A stretch of DNA of 64,000 nt. Origin: Hymenobacter montanus. GTDB taxonomy: Bacteria > Bacteroidota > Bacteroidia > Cytophagales > Hymenobacteraceae. Made by a program: the position numbers and the translations under genes. Shown here in pieces: positions 25,444-34,312 of this stretch (position 1 is the first letter of the stretch; each line of letters begins with the position of its first letter). The stretch is from positions 62,001 to 126,000 of the forward strand of contig NZ_JACXAD010000014.1 in the NCBI RefSeq assembly GCF_014699115.1, written 5' to 3'. A model generated the notes under the pieces. That model was not told where the DNA came from and ran no database searches. It worked only from the letters and a program-made list of their open reading frames with translations.

Positions 25444-28377
25444 ATGATACAAATTTTTCCATTTCGGGGCTGGGGACTGATGCGGGTGGTGCAACTCGTA
25501 CTCGTGCTGCTGGCCGGGCTGAGCGCCCAACCCCAGGCCGCCTGGGCCACTCACATCCGGGCCGGCGACATCCAGGCCAAGTCAGACACGACTGCCAGCC
25601 CCAACCCCCGGCGCATCTTTTTTAGGATGGTCCTCTATACCGACCCTAGTGCGCCGGGCAAACAGCCCGCCGCCACCATTTTTTTTGGCGATGGGACGTC
25701 GAGTTGCAATAATGGAGTGCCCCGCGTAATCGAGCGCGCCGTACCCGGGAGCCCCGACACCAATATCAACATCTACCTGTTCGAGCATACTTATCCTTCT
25801 AGCGGCACCTTTACCGTCCACTTTATTGGCGAAAACCGGGTTGAAGGAGTGCTGAACATGGAAAATTCAGTTAACCAGTCATTCTATATCAGCACGAGTA
25901 TCACGATAAGCCCGTCGTTGGGGCGCAACCGCTCGCCGGTACTCACGGCCCCAGCCATAGACAAGGGAGCTAGGGGCCAGGTATTTTTGCACAACCCGGC
26001 AGCCTTTGATGCCGATGGCGACTCCCTGGCCTTCCGCTTGCGCACCAGCCAAAAAGTGAACTCGCTGGCGAGTGATATCGTGGGTCCGCCGTGCCCCGGA
26101 GCTACTGGCGACAACACTCCTATTCCGAGGGATGTGCCCAATTTCCGTTATCCCAACGACCCGGCCATCACGGGTTCCGTACCACTGCAAGTGCCTTACT
26201 CGGGGATTCCGGCGGGTGTGCCCGGCAGCGCGGCCATCTTCGTGCAGGACCCCTACACCGGCCAGATTACCTGGAATGCTCCCGAGAGGGTCGGCGTTTA
26301 TAACGTGGCGATGGTGGTAGAAGAGTGGCGGCGCACCCCCGGTGGTCGTCAGAAAATCGGGGAGGTGATACGGGACATGCAGATTATTGTGTCGGGCACG
26401 ACAAACTTGCGGCCAACCATCACCGTGCCGCCCGACCTGTGCGTGGTGGCCGGCGAACGGGTCCGGGCCACGGTGACGGCCGTCGACGGCTCCTCGCCCA
26501 GCAGCCCGGCCACGGCGGTGAGCCTGTTCGCCTACTCGGGCATCCTGCCCCCGGCCACCTTCCAGCAGACGGCCGCCGGCCCGCCCCAGGCCCAGGGCAC
26601 GTTCGAGTGGCAGACCACGTGCCAGAGCGTGGCCCGGCTGCCGTACCTGGTCGTGTTCAAGGCCCAGGACACGCCCAGCCCGGCCACGGCCAACAACCCG
26701 CCGCTCATCGACGAGAAGCCCTGGCGCATCACGGTCGTGGGCCCGCCCCCGCAGAACCTGCAGGCTCAGCCCGTGGTCACGGGCCTGAATGCCGCGCGCC
26801 TGACGTGGGACCCCTACACCTGCGCCAACGCCCAGACCATTTACATCTACCGCAAGGAGGGCCCTTCCTCGTTCGTGCCCGGGCCCTGCCAGACGGGCAT
26901 CCCGGCCGAGGCCGGCTACGAGCGGGTGGGGCAGGTGAGCGCGGGGCAGAGCGTGTTCGTGGACGAGAACGTGTCGGCCGGGGGCGTGCGCCAGGGGCTG
27001 GAGCGGGGCAAGACGTACTGCTACCGCATCTATGCCGAGTTTCCGCTGCCGGCCGGCGGGGCCAGCATCGCCTCGCGGGAGGTGTGCCTGACTTTTCCGG
27101 GGCGGTCGGCCCAGCTCATCAAGGTGGACGTGGAAGCGACGAGTGTCAGCAGCGGGCAGATCCAGGTGTGCTGGACCCAGCCTCGGGGCGGGGCCCTGCC
27201 GCTGCCGGGCACGCCCAGCTACGTGCTCTCGCGGGCCGAGGGGCTGAGCCCGGCGCCCGCGGCGTTCGTGCCCGTCGCCACGCTCTCCTCGCTGCTGGAC
27301 ACGTGCTACACAGATACGAACCTGAACACGGAGCAGCGCCAATACACCTACCGCCTCGAGTTCGTGCGCACCTTCGCCGACGGCACGCCCCCGGTGCGGG
27401 AGGTGGCCGCGCCGGCCAGCAGCGTGCGGGTGAGCGTGGTGCCGACGGCCGCGGCGACGGGCATGCAGGTGAGCTGGACGTATCAGGTGCCCTGGGACAA
27501 CACGGCCGAACCGGTGCAGGTCTACCGGCGTGCGGGCCTGAGCGGGGCGTTCGTGCTGGTGGGCCCGGCCCCGACCGGGGCGGGGGGGGGCAGCTACCTG
27601 GACACGGGCCCGGGCCTGGTCAAGGGGGAGACCTACTGCTACTATGTGCGCACGCGGGGGCAGTACGCGAGCATTCCGTACTTGCGGGCGCTGGACAACC
27701 GCAGCCAGCAGCAGTGCGCGCTGCTCATCAGCCCGCCCTGCCGGCCGGTGTTGCGCCTGGCCCCGCTCAACTGCGACAGCCTGGCCGCGCTGCCGGTCTT
27801 TCCGACCGGGGGCGGGGCCTACCGCCAGCGCGTGAGCTGGCGCTTGAGCGCCGAGCCGGCGGGCTGCGATGCGGGGGTGGTCGGCTACCGGCTCTACTAC
27901 CGGCCCACGCTGACGGGGCGCTTTGCGCTGCTGACGACGACGGGGCAGACGAGCTTCGTGCACGAGGGGCTGTCCTTCTCGCAGGGGTGCTACGCGGTGC
28001 AGGCGGTGGGGGCCAGCGGGGTGGTGAGCGACACGAGCAATGTGGCCTGCCAGGACAACTGCGTGTTCTTTGTGCTGCCCAACATCTTCACTCCGAACGG
28101 GGACATGCAGAACGAGGTGTTCCGGCCCAAGAATTACAGCCCGGTGCGGCGGGTGCGGTTCCAGGCCTTCAACCGCTGGGGGGTGCGCGTGTTCGAGAAC
28201 ACGACGAGCGGGTCGGATGGGGTGCTCATCAACTGGGGCGGGGGCAGCCAGGCCGGGGAGACGGGCCGGGGCAGCCGGGTGCCGGACGGGGTGTACTACT
28301 ACCTGGCCGAGGTTGAGTTCGCGGACGCGGCGGCCACCCGGCGCTCTTACAAAGGATGGGTCGAAATTGTCCGATAA
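25444..28377 (+). CDS. Large secreted protein with T9SS type B sorting domain, copy 2
   Basis: This 977-residue tandem paralogue of the preceding gene has the same layout: signal peptide ending AAWA, THIRAGDIQ, a beta-rich region to ~315, fibronectin type III-like modules and a C-terminal CHU_C/T9SS type B domain. The N-terminal third has diverged from copy 1, with changes spread through the loops (SDTTASPNPRRIFFRMVL against IDTTINPNPRRVFFKLTL). The remaining ~665 residues are identical. A variable front on a constant back suggests that the front carries the specific binding function. The G9 tract at 27582-27590 is shared with copy 1, but the signal-peptide G9 is absent. Confidence 0.88.
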   Translation: MIQIFPFRGWGLMRVVQLVLVLLAGLSAQPQAAWATHIRAGDIQAKSDTTASPNPRRIFFRMVLYTDPSAPGKQPAATIFFGDGTSSCNNGVPRVIERAVPGSPDTNINIYLFEHTYPSSGTFTVHFIGENRVEGVLNMENSVNQSFYISTSITISPSLGRNRSPVLTAPAIDKGARGQVFLHNPAAFDADGDSLAFRLRTSQKVNSLASDIVGPPCPGATGDNTPIPRDVPNFRYPNDPAITGSVPLQVPYSGIPAGVPGSAAIFVQDPYTGQITWNAPERVGVYNVAMVVEEWRRTPGGRQKIGEVIRDMQIIVSGTTNLRPTITVPPDLCVVAGERVRATVTAVDGSSPSSPATAVSLFAYSGILPPATFQQTAAGPPQAQGTFEWQTTCQSVARLPYLVVFKAQDTPSPATANNPPLIDEKPWRITVVGPPPQNLQAQPVVTGLNAARLTWDPYTCANAQTIYIYRKEGPSSFVPGPCQTGIPAEAGYERVGQVSAGQSVFVDENVSAGGVRQGLERGKTYCYRIYAEFPLPAGGASIASREVCLTFPGRSAQLIKVDVEATSVSSGQIQVCWTQPRGGALPLPGTPSYVLSRAEGLSPAPAAFVPVATLSSLLDTCYTDTNLNTEQRQYTYRLEFVRTFADGTPPVREVAAPASSVRVSVVPTAAATGMQVSWTYQVPWDNTAEPVQVYRRAGLSGAFVLVGPAPTGAGGGSYLDTGPGLVKGETYCYYVRTRGQYASIPYLRALDNRSQQQCALLISPPCRPVLRLAPLNCDSLAALPVFPTGGGAYRQRVSWRLSAEPAGCDAGVVGYRLYYRPTLTGRFALLTTTGQTSFVHEGLSFSQGCYAVQAVGASGVVSDTSNVACQDNCVFFVLPNIFTPNGDMQNEVFRPKNYSPVRRVRFQAFNRWGVRVFENTTSGSDGVLINWGGGSQAGETGRGSRVPDGVYYYLAEVEFADAAATRRSYKGWVEIVR

Positions 28378-28383
28378 GGACGG
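26359..28383. repeat. 2-kb near-identical direct repeat, copy 2
   Basis: This is the partner of 23122-25146 (offset 3237). Identity ends just after the stop codon (TAAGGACGG), after which the two downstream regions are unrelated and have different terminators. Confidence 0.9.
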
Positions 28384-28405
28384 CTAACACCTTCGCAAAA
28401 CATTT

Positions 28406-28437
28406 AAAAAGGCCGCTGCATCCGCAGCGGCCTTTTT
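28406..28437 (+). terminator. Rho-independent terminator after T9SS copy 2
   Basis: The stem AAAAAGGCCGCTGC (28406-28419) pairs with GCAGCGGCCTTTTT (28424-28437) around a four-base loop, with the T-run in the right arm. Confidence 0.85.
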
Positions 28438-28605
28438 TGGGTCGATTTGTAAGGTTGGCGGCTTTTGTGCAGCTTGCGGCCCCAACCGCCCTATCGCGGG
28501 CGGGTTTTGCGCTGCTGGTTGTTGAATTTACTTGCCTGATCGAGTGAGCTTCAATAGTAAACCAGTGGTCGGCAACGAGTAATGTCTTAACCAACTGTCT
28601 GCTTC

Positions 28606-29511
28606 GTGAACCCTACCAGCCCTTCTGATTCTCTCCAAACCGCCGTCGTCTTTCCGGGCCAGGGCAGCCAATTTCCGGGCATGGCTCGAGAGCTGTTCGA
28701 CCAAAGCCTGGAGGCCCGCGCACTGCTAACGCAGGCCAACGACATCCTGGGCTTCAGCCTCACCGATATCATGTTCAGCGGCTCCGAGGAAGATCTACGC
28801 CGCACGGATGTGACCCAGCCCGCTATTTTCGTGCATTCGGTGGCGCAATTTGTCGCCCGGCCCGAGCTGCGGCCCGTCATGACGGCCGGCCACTCCCTGG
28901 GAGAGTTCTCGGCCCTGGTGGCGGCCGGCGTGTTACGCTTCGAGGATGCTCTGCTGCTGGTGGCCCGTCGGGCCCAGGCCATGCAGGCAGCCTGTGAGGA
29001 GCAGCCCGGCGCCATGGCCGCTATTTTAGGCCTCGACGATGCCACGGTGGAGCGCATTTGCCAGGCCATCACCACGGCGGGCGACGTCGTGGTAGCGGCC
29101 AATTACAATTGCCCTGGCCAACTCGTTATTTCCGGCTCAACCGAGGGGGTAACCAAGGCCTGCGAAGCCCTGAAAGCCGCCGGGGCCAAGCGGGCCCTGC
29201 CGTTGCCCGTGGGGGGAGCCTTCCACTCGCCGCTCATGCAAAGTGCCGCCGCCGCTTTAGCCGAAGCCATTGAGAAAACAACCTTTGGCGAAGCCCGCTG
29301 CCCGGTGTATCAGAACGCGGACGCCCAGCCCCATTCGTCGGCGGCCGAGATTAAGGCTAACCTCCTGCGCCAGCTTACCGCGCCCGTGCGCTGGACCCAG
29401 TCGGTGCAGCACATGGCCGCCGATGGGGCCACCGAATTCGTGGAGTGTGGGCCCGGCAAGGTACTGCAGGGCCTGGTGAAGAAGATTGTGCCCGCGGCCA
29501 CCATTGGGTAG
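28606..29511 (+). CDS. fabD: Malonyl-CoA:ACP transacylase
   Basis: This 301-residue cytoplasmic enzyme transfers malonyl from CoA to acyl carrier protein for fatty-acid synthesis. Near the N-terminus it has VFPGQGSQFPGMA. The nucleophile Ser97 sits in TAGHSLGEFSAL, and the active-site His lies in GAFHSPLM at ~206-213. The length is normal for FabD. It starts with GTG 28606; the earlier bases contain stops in this frame. It stands alone, converging with folK. Confidence 0.95.
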   Translation: MNPTSPSDSLQTAVVFPGQGSQFPGMARELFDQSLEARALLTQANDILGFSLTDIMFSGSEEDLRRTDVTQPAIFVHSVAQFVARPELRPVMTAGHSLGEFSALVAAGVLRFEDALLLVARRAQAMQAACEEQPGAMAAILGLDDATVERICQAITTAGDVVVAANYNCPGQLVISGSTEGVTKACEALKAAGAKRALPLPVGGAFHSPLMQSAAAALAEAIEKTTFGEARCPVYQNADAQPHSSAAEIKANLLRQLTAPVRWTQSVQHMAADGATEFVECGPGKVLQGLVKKIVPAATIG

Positions 29512-29556
29512 GCTCCGTAGGGCTTGCTGAGCCACTCCAGGCGGGGGCCGCAATGG

Positions 29557-30051
29557 TTAGCCCGGCAGGTAGTGTACGGGCAGCGGGTCGGGGCATTGAG
29601 CCAGCAGCTCGGCCACGCTTCGCCGCAGCACCGGATGCTGCAGCTGCCCGCCGATTTCGGCCAGCGGGGCCAGGGCGAAGCGTCGCTCGGCCAGGCGCGG
29701 ATGCGGCACGGTTAGGCCGGGCTGGGTGATGATGGCGTTCCCGTACAAGAGAATGTCCACGTCGAGGGTGCGGCTGCCCCAGCGCTTGTGTCGCTCACGG
29801 CCGGCGTGGCGCTCGGCGGCCAGGCACTGGTCTAAGAGCTGGCTTGCCGATAGTCGGGTACGAACCGCCAGCGCCTGGTTGAGAAACGCGGGTTGATCTT
29901 CGCGGCCCCAGGCCGCCGTTTCGTACAGGGCCGAGGTTAGTAGTATTTCACCAGCGGTGGCTTCTAAATGGGCCCGGGCCGTCTGCAGCAGCGCGGCCCG
30001 GTCGCCGAGGTTGCTGCCGAGCAGCAGGTAGGCCGTTATCGCTGAGCTCAC
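29557..30051 (-). CDS. folK: HPPK, folate pathway pyrophosphokinase
   Basis: This 164-residue 2-amino-4-hydroxy-6-hydroxymethyldihydropteridine pyrophosphokinase transfers pyrophosphate from ATP in folate synthesis. Motifs are YLLLGSNLGDR near the N-terminus, ALYETAAWG, and RWGSRTLDVDILLYG at ~90-104 with the Mg-binding Asp pair (DVD). The start is GTG 30051, which overlaps the TGA of the upstream alpha/beta hydrolase (GTGA), so the two are probably translated together. The frame is open far upstream, but that part lies inside the hydrolase gene and is not folK. Confidence 0.93.
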   Translation of the reverse strand: MSSAITAYLLLGSNLGDRAALLQTARAHLEATAGEILLTSALYETAAWGREDQPAFLNQALAVRTRLSASQLLDQCLAAERHAGRERHKRWGSRTLDVDILLYGNAIITQPGLTVPHPRLAERRFALAPLAEIGGQLQHPVLRRSVAELLAQCPDPLPVHYLPG

Positions 30052-30908
30052 GCCTGGCGCTGGAAGAAATCGGCGGTGTGCTCGGCAATAAGCTGGGCGG
30101 GCTCGGGCAGGGTGGCGGCAGGCCAGGGGTGGGCGCCGCCAAACATGTGCGTGGCCCCCGGCACCACCAGCAGCTCGGCGTTGGGCCGGAGTTGGTGCAG
30201 AGTGTGGGCCGCGGACAGGGGCACGGTTTCGTCTTCGTCGCCGTGCACCAGCAGCAGGGGCTGGTGGAGCCGTCGCCGCACGTTGTGCGAAATGTCGAGC
30301 CGCGACCGGTTGGCCAGGTAGTCTTCCAGGATCTGGTAGTGCAGCGGTAATTGCTGGCCGGTGCGCGTGTTGGGCACATACAGCACGCCCGTGCGCCGCC
30401 ACTCATCCAGTACCGACTGGGGCCAGCGTTGGTCGGCATCGGCAATGGCGGCCCATGTAGCCACGGCCCGCACCCGCGGGTCCTCGGCCGCTTTGAGCAG
30501 CACCAGGCCCCCGCCCCGGCTGTGGCCCACCAAGAACAGCCGGGTCAGGTCCAGCTCGGCGCTGGCAATGGGTAGGGCGCCGGGCGTGAAAAGAGCGTCG
30601 ATTACCTGGCCGATATCGTCGAGCTCGATGCTGAAGTTGTTGCGGCCGAACGCTTCCAGATCTTCCAGATCGCCGGTGCCGCCCACTACCAGGCCATTGT
30701 GCGAGAGGTTAAGCTTCACGAAGACAAAGCCGCGCTCCGCGAAGAAATCGCCCAGCAGCGGGAAGTGGCCCCAGTCTTTGAACCCCTTGAACCCGTGCAC
30801 GAACAAAACAACGGGCTTGGCCCGGCCATCGGCTAGGTAGGTGGCATCGGCTTCGAAGGCCCGGCCGTGGCGCGTGCCGGTTAGGAGAAAAGGGGCGTGG
30901 GTGAGCAT
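30048..30908 (-). CDS. Alpha/beta hydrolase, dienelactone hydrolase-like
   Basis: This 286-residue cytoplasmic alpha/beta hydrolase has no signal peptide. Oxyanion-hole region VLFVHGFKGFKDWG at ~34-47, nucleophile elbow LVGHSRGGGL (Ser intact), Asp in LLLVHGDEDETVPL and His in GATHMFGG complete the triad. The substrate is unknown; esterase or thioesterase activity is likely. It is the first gene of a two-gene unit with folK, whose start overlaps its stop by four bases. A TACCTTCG box, one mismatch from TAnnTTTG, lies four bases before the ATG, again hinting at a leaderless mRNA. Confidence 0.85.
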   Translation of the reverse strand: MLTHAPFLLTGTRHGRAFEADATYLADGRAKPVVLFVHGFKGFKDWGHFPLLGDFFAERGFVFVKLNLSHNGLVVGGTGDLEDLEAFGRNNFSIELDDIGQVIDALFTPGALPIASAELDLTRLFLVGHSRGGGLVLLKAAEDPRVRAVATWAAIADADQRWPQSVLDEWRRTGVLYVPNTRTGQQLPLHYQILEDYLANRSRLDISHNVRRRLHQPLLLVHGDEDETVPLSAAHTLHQLRPNAELLVVPGATHMFGGAHPWPAATLPEPAQLIAEHTADFFQRQA

Positions 30909-31012
30909 AAAGCGAAGGTAGGGGAGAACCGCAGACCACTGCTTACCGCCCCACCCCAGGTGGACCGTTATATCGTCTATATCGTCCGGCCTGCCGTATC
31001 ATTGTCGCCGCA

Positions 31013-32023
31013 ATGCCCCATCATCCTACTACTCTCTCCCTCGACCAGATCCAGGCGCCTATCGCGGCCGAAATGGAAGAGTTTGAGCACAAGTTCCGTC
31101 AGTCGATGCGCACTAAGGTGCTGCTGCTCGATAAGATAATGGGCTACATCGTGAAGCGCAAAGGCAAGCAGATCCGGCCGATGTTTGTGTTTCTCACAGC
31201 CCGCGCCACCCGCCCCGAACCCACTACCCCCGCTCCACTCCCCGATGCGACTTTCCGCGGGGCGGCCCTTATTGAACTGCTGCATACCGCCACGCTCGTG
31301 CACGACGACGTAGTGGACGAAAGCAACTACCGCCGCGGTTTCTTCTCCATCAATGCGCTCTGGAAGAATAAAATTGCCGTACTCGTCGGCGACTACCTGT
31401 TGTCGCGCGGCCTGCTGTTGGCCCTGCAAAACGACGATTACGATTTACTGAAAATTGTGAGCAACGCGGTGCGTGAGTTAAGCGAAGGGGAGTTGTTGCA
31501 AATTGAAAAAGCGCGCAAGCTGGATATTACTGAAGACGTCTACTTTGATATAATCCGGCAGAAAACGGCTTCCCTGATTGCCTCCTGCACCGCCGTCGGC
31601 GCGGCCTCCGTCAGTGCCGATAAAGAGACGATTGAGCGAGCCCGTCTGTTCGGCGAGAAGGTCGGAATCGCTTTCCAAATCAAGGACGACTTATTCGACT
31701 ACGGCGCCGCCGAAATAGGCAAGCCCGTGGGCATCGATATCAAGGAGAAGAAGATGACGCTGCCCCTGATTTACGCCTTGCAGCAAGCCAACTGGCTCGA
31801 GAAGCGGCGCGTTATTTTCAACGTAAAAAACAACGAAGGCCACCGCGACCGGGTACAGCAGGTAATCGACTTCGTGAAGCAATCAGGGGGCCTGGATTAC
31901 GCCATCACCACCATGCGGCAATATCGAGACGAGGCGCTGGCCATTCTCCACACTTTCCCCGAGTCGCCGAGCCGTACCTCATTGGAACAGCTAATCAATT
32001 ACACGATAGAGCGGGAAAAATAG
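31013..32023 (+). CDS. Polyprenyl (trans-isoprenyl) diphosphate synthase
   Basis: This 336-residue cytoplasmic enzyme extends allylic diphosphates with isopentenyl diphosphate. The first Asp-rich motif is TLVHDDVVDES at ~92-102, and the second is QIKDDLFDYG at ~221-230. RGKQIRP-like binding of substrate is seen as KRKGKQIRPM. The length and sequence fit the long-chain type (octaprenyl/heptaprenyl) that makes the menaquinone side chain, consistent with the sdh type here. A TATCATTG box lies eight bases before the ATG. It is divergent from the hydrolase-folK pair. Confidence 0.92.
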   Translation: MPHHPTTLSLDQIQAPIAAEMEEFEHKFRQSMRTKVLLLDKIMGYIVKRKGKQIRPMFVFLTARATRPEPTTPAPLPDATFRGAALIELLHTATLVHDDVVDESNYRRGFFSINALWKNKIAVLVGDYLLSRGLLLALQNDDYDLLKIVSNAVRELSEGELLQIEKARKLDITEDVYFDIIRQKTASLIASCTAVGAASVSADKETIERARLFGEKVGIAFQIKDDLFDYGAAEIGKPVGIDIKEKKMTLPLIYALQQANWLEKRRVIFNVKNNEGHRDRVQQVIDFVKQSGGLDYAITTMRQYRDEALAILHTFPESPSRTSLEQLINYTIEREK

Positions 32024-32024
32024 A

Positions 32025-32181
32025 CCACGGATTCGCTCGGATTATTCGGATTCCACGGATTTCGTGGACGTCGCTCTCATCTGGCTAAATGAAGCCTGCA
32101 CTAAAAAGGCTCCTCAATAGGGAGCCTTTTTGCTTTGTCCACAAAATCCGTGGAATCCGAATAATCCGAGCGAATCCGTGG
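32025..32181. repeat. 44-bp long inverted repeat enclosing a terminator hairpin
   Basis: The left arm 32025-32068 starts CCACGGATTCGCTCGGATTA; the right arm 32138-32181 is its complement at 43 of 44 positions. Inside lies a separate hairpin (32103-32131). Each arm is itself built from variants of a short unit (ATTCGGATTCCACGGATT). It occupies the whole gap between two convergent genes. Confidence 0.85.
32103..32131. terminator. Bidirectional terminator between polyprenyl synthase and zinc-ribbon gene
   Basis: The stem AAAAAGGCTCC (32103-32113) pairs with GGAGCCTTTTT (32121-32131) around a seven-base loop. A-run and T-run flank it, so it can serve both convergent genes. Confidence 0.8.
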
Positions 32182-32182
32182 T

Positions 32183-32476
32183 TCAGGCCACCTGGTAGCT
32201 TACGGATTTGGCATCGCTCACCTTGAAGGTCACGCCGTCGAAGGTGCTGTCTACTTCGAGGGAGTGTTTCATCTCACAGCCGGGGCACTTCACTTCTTCG
32301 ATTTCGCGGTTTCCGGTGTGTTCGGGCGAATCGGCTTGGTCGTTGGGAGCGGGCACGCCGAGCAGGTCGGTAAAGACTTCGGTGTGGCAGTGCTCGCACT
32401 CGAACTTGAGGCCCACGCTACGGCCTTGTAAGTCGGCGAGGGGCACGGGTGTGCTGGGGTTTTGCTGAATCCACAT
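32183..32476 (-). CDS. Small zinc-ribbon-like protein
   Basis: This 97-residue protein has two CxxC pairs, CEHC at ~28-31 and CPGC at ~65-68, separated by an acidic stretch. They could hold one zinc ion in a ribbon. It has no signal peptide or membrane segment. I do not recognise a named family. Its stop lies directly at the end of the 44-bp inverted repeat. Confidence 0.65.
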   Translation of the reverse strand: MWIQQNPSTPVPLADLQGRSVGLKFECEHCHTEVFTDLLGVPAPNDQADSPEHTGNREIEEVKCPGCEMKHSLEVDSTFDGVTFKVSDAKSVSYQVA

Positions 32477-32575
32477 GGGAGAAAGGGTTTGGGAGTAAAG
32501 AGGAGATAGGTGGGCGCCGCCCGGTTGGGTTTACGCGAGTGGTTTGAAAAAAGATGAATCCACCGCGGGCCGGGT

Positions 32576-32583
32576 TACTTTTG
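32576..32583 (+). promoter_or_regulatory. -7 box that fixes the P450 start
   Basis: TACTTTTG matches TAnnTTTG perfectly and lies inside the longer open frame, 29 bases before ATG 32613. Translation from upstream codons is therefore unlikely. Confidence 0.6.
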
Positions 32584-32612
32584 GGCGCCGCATCTGGTTG
32601 CGGTCCCGGCTT

Positions 32613-34019
32613 ATGAATGAGGTAGAAGCTTCGGAGAAATTGTCACCGGCTTCGCTGCCGCGAGTGTCGCGCTGGCACTCTTTGCTGCGCTCGGTGGCGC
32701 TGGCCAGGGACCCGTTACCAGTGATAGACGAAATCCTGGCCCGGCACGGCGACACGGTGGAGCTGTTCGTCGGCGGGGTGGAAAAGAGCATCCTGACCCG
32801 CGACCCTGGCCTGATGCAGCACATCTTACAGAAAAACCACCGCAACTACGTCAAGTCGAAGTATACGCAAGGATTTTCGCGCTACGTCGGCCACGGCCTG
32901 CTCACCAATGAAGGGCCCGACTGGCTGCGCCAGCGTCGGCTCATTCAACCCGGGTTTCACCGGCCGCGAGTGGCGGGGCTTACCGGCCTAATGCAAGAGA
33001 TAACGGCCGAAACCCTGGCTCCGCTGGTGGCCCAGGCCGGACGGGCGGGGGGCACCGTAACCGTGGAGGTGCACGAGCTGATGACCCGGCTCACCTTCCG
33101 CATCATTGCCCGCTCGGTGTTCAGCACCAACTTCCCCGAAGCCGAGCTCGACCGCCTGGCGGGGCTGCTGACGGAAATTCAGGCGTTTTTCGTGCGCTCC
33201 ATCCGGCAGCCCTACCTGCAGCCGTGGCTTAAGCTGCGGGGCCAGTTTCGCTACCACGATGCGCTGGCGTCGGAGCTGCGCGCATTGCTCGGGCGCTACA
33301 TCGCGCAGCGCCAGCAGGCCAATGCCGGGCCCAACGCCATCCCGCCCGACGACCTGCTGCAAATGCTGCTCGACGTGCGCTACGAGGACACCGGCGAGCC
33401 CATGACCCCAACCCAAGTGCTCGATGAGGCGCTCATCCTGCTGGTGGCGGGCCACGAAACCAGTGCCAACGCCCTCACCTGGCTGATCTACCTGCTGGCC
33501 CACCATCCTGAAGAGGCTCGCGCCATCCAAGCCGAAGCGGACGCTACCCTCGCCGGTCGGCCGCCTACCTTCGACGACCTCCCTCACTTGGGCCGGGCCC
33601 TGTACGCCGTGCAGGAGGCCATGCGCCGGTACCCGCCCGCCTGGATGATTGACCGCCTGGCCTTGGCCGATGATACCTACAACGGCTTGCTCATCCCCAA
33701 GGGCACGTTGTTTTCGCTCTACGTGCACGGGCTGCACCACAATGAGAAGTACTGGCTCGCACCCGAGGAGTTCCGGCCCGCTCGGTTCGCTCCCGGCCAG
33801 GGCCCGCCCCGGCCGCCCTTTGCCTACGTGCCCTTTGGCGGCGGGCCCCGCCTGTGCATCGGCATGCAGTTCGCCCTGACCGAAATGCAGCTTGTTGCGC
33901 TGGAGCTGCTGCGGCAGTTCGAGGTGGAGTGGGTGGCCGGCCAGGCACCGGTAACAGCGAAGCCCCTGATTACGCTGCGGCCGAAAAACGATTTTCAGGT
34001 CCGGCTGCGGCGGCGCTAG
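32613..34019 (+). CDS. Cytochrome P450
   Basis: This 468-residue soluble P450 monooxygenase has the I-helix oxygen-activation motif AGHETSANAL, the K-helix ExxR in QEAMRRYPPAW, and the heme-binding loop FGGGPRLCIG with the ligand Cys415. The sequence around the heme and the phrase DEALILLVAGHETSA place it near bacterial CYP102/CYP4-like fatty-acid hydroxylases, but the substrate is not predictable. No ferredoxin or reductase gene is adjacent. The start ATG 32613 follows from the promoter box at 32576-32583. Confidence 0.92.
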   Translation: MNEVEASEKLSPASLPRVSRWHSLLRSVALARDPLPVIDEILARHGDTVELFVGGVEKSILTRDPGLMQHILQKNHRNYVKSKYTQGFSRYVGHGLLTNEGPDWLRQRRLIQPGFHRPRVAGLTGLMQEITAETLAPLVAQAGRAGGTVTVEVHELMTRLTFRIIARSVFSTNFPEAELDRLAGLLTEIQAFFVRSIRQPYLQPWLKLRGQFRYHDALASELRALLGRYIAQRQQANAGPNAIPPDDLLQMLLDVRYEDTGEPMTPTQVLDEALILLVAGHETSANALTWLIYLLAHHPEEARAIQAEADATLAGRPPTFDDLPHLGRALYAVQEAMRRYPPAWMIDRLALADDTYNGLLIPKGTLFSLYVHGLHHNEKYWLAPEEFRPARFAPGQGPPRPPFAYVPFGGGPRLCIGMQFALTEMQLVALELLRQFEVEWVAGQAPVTAKPLITLRPKNDFQVRLRRR

Positions 34020-34312
34020 AGGCGGGAAAAGGTAGATTGGCAAGTACCCGTTGGCGCGGGTCGGTGGCGTGCTGCCAACGGGCGCTAGGTCTCCTGGCCC
34101 AGGTACTGAACGGATGTGCCTCGTACAACGCCCGTGTCAGAAACGCGAACCCAGTCGGTCGCACGTCGCCGAGGTCCGCCAGCGCTCCAATTATGCGGCG
34201 TACGACGTTCCGACCACTTTGCTGCGGTTGCTGATGACTACGTCAAACGATTAACTATCAGTGCTTAGCTGTCAAATACGTGGTGATCATTCTGCACTCA
34301 TTCGCTGCTGGA
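34020..34312. other. Transition from GC-rich core to AT-rich island
   Basis: No gene is seen. Composition shifts from GC-rich to AT-rich at about 34240, marking the left edge of the island. I see no att-like repeat here that recurs at 39.4 kb. Confidence 0.35.
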
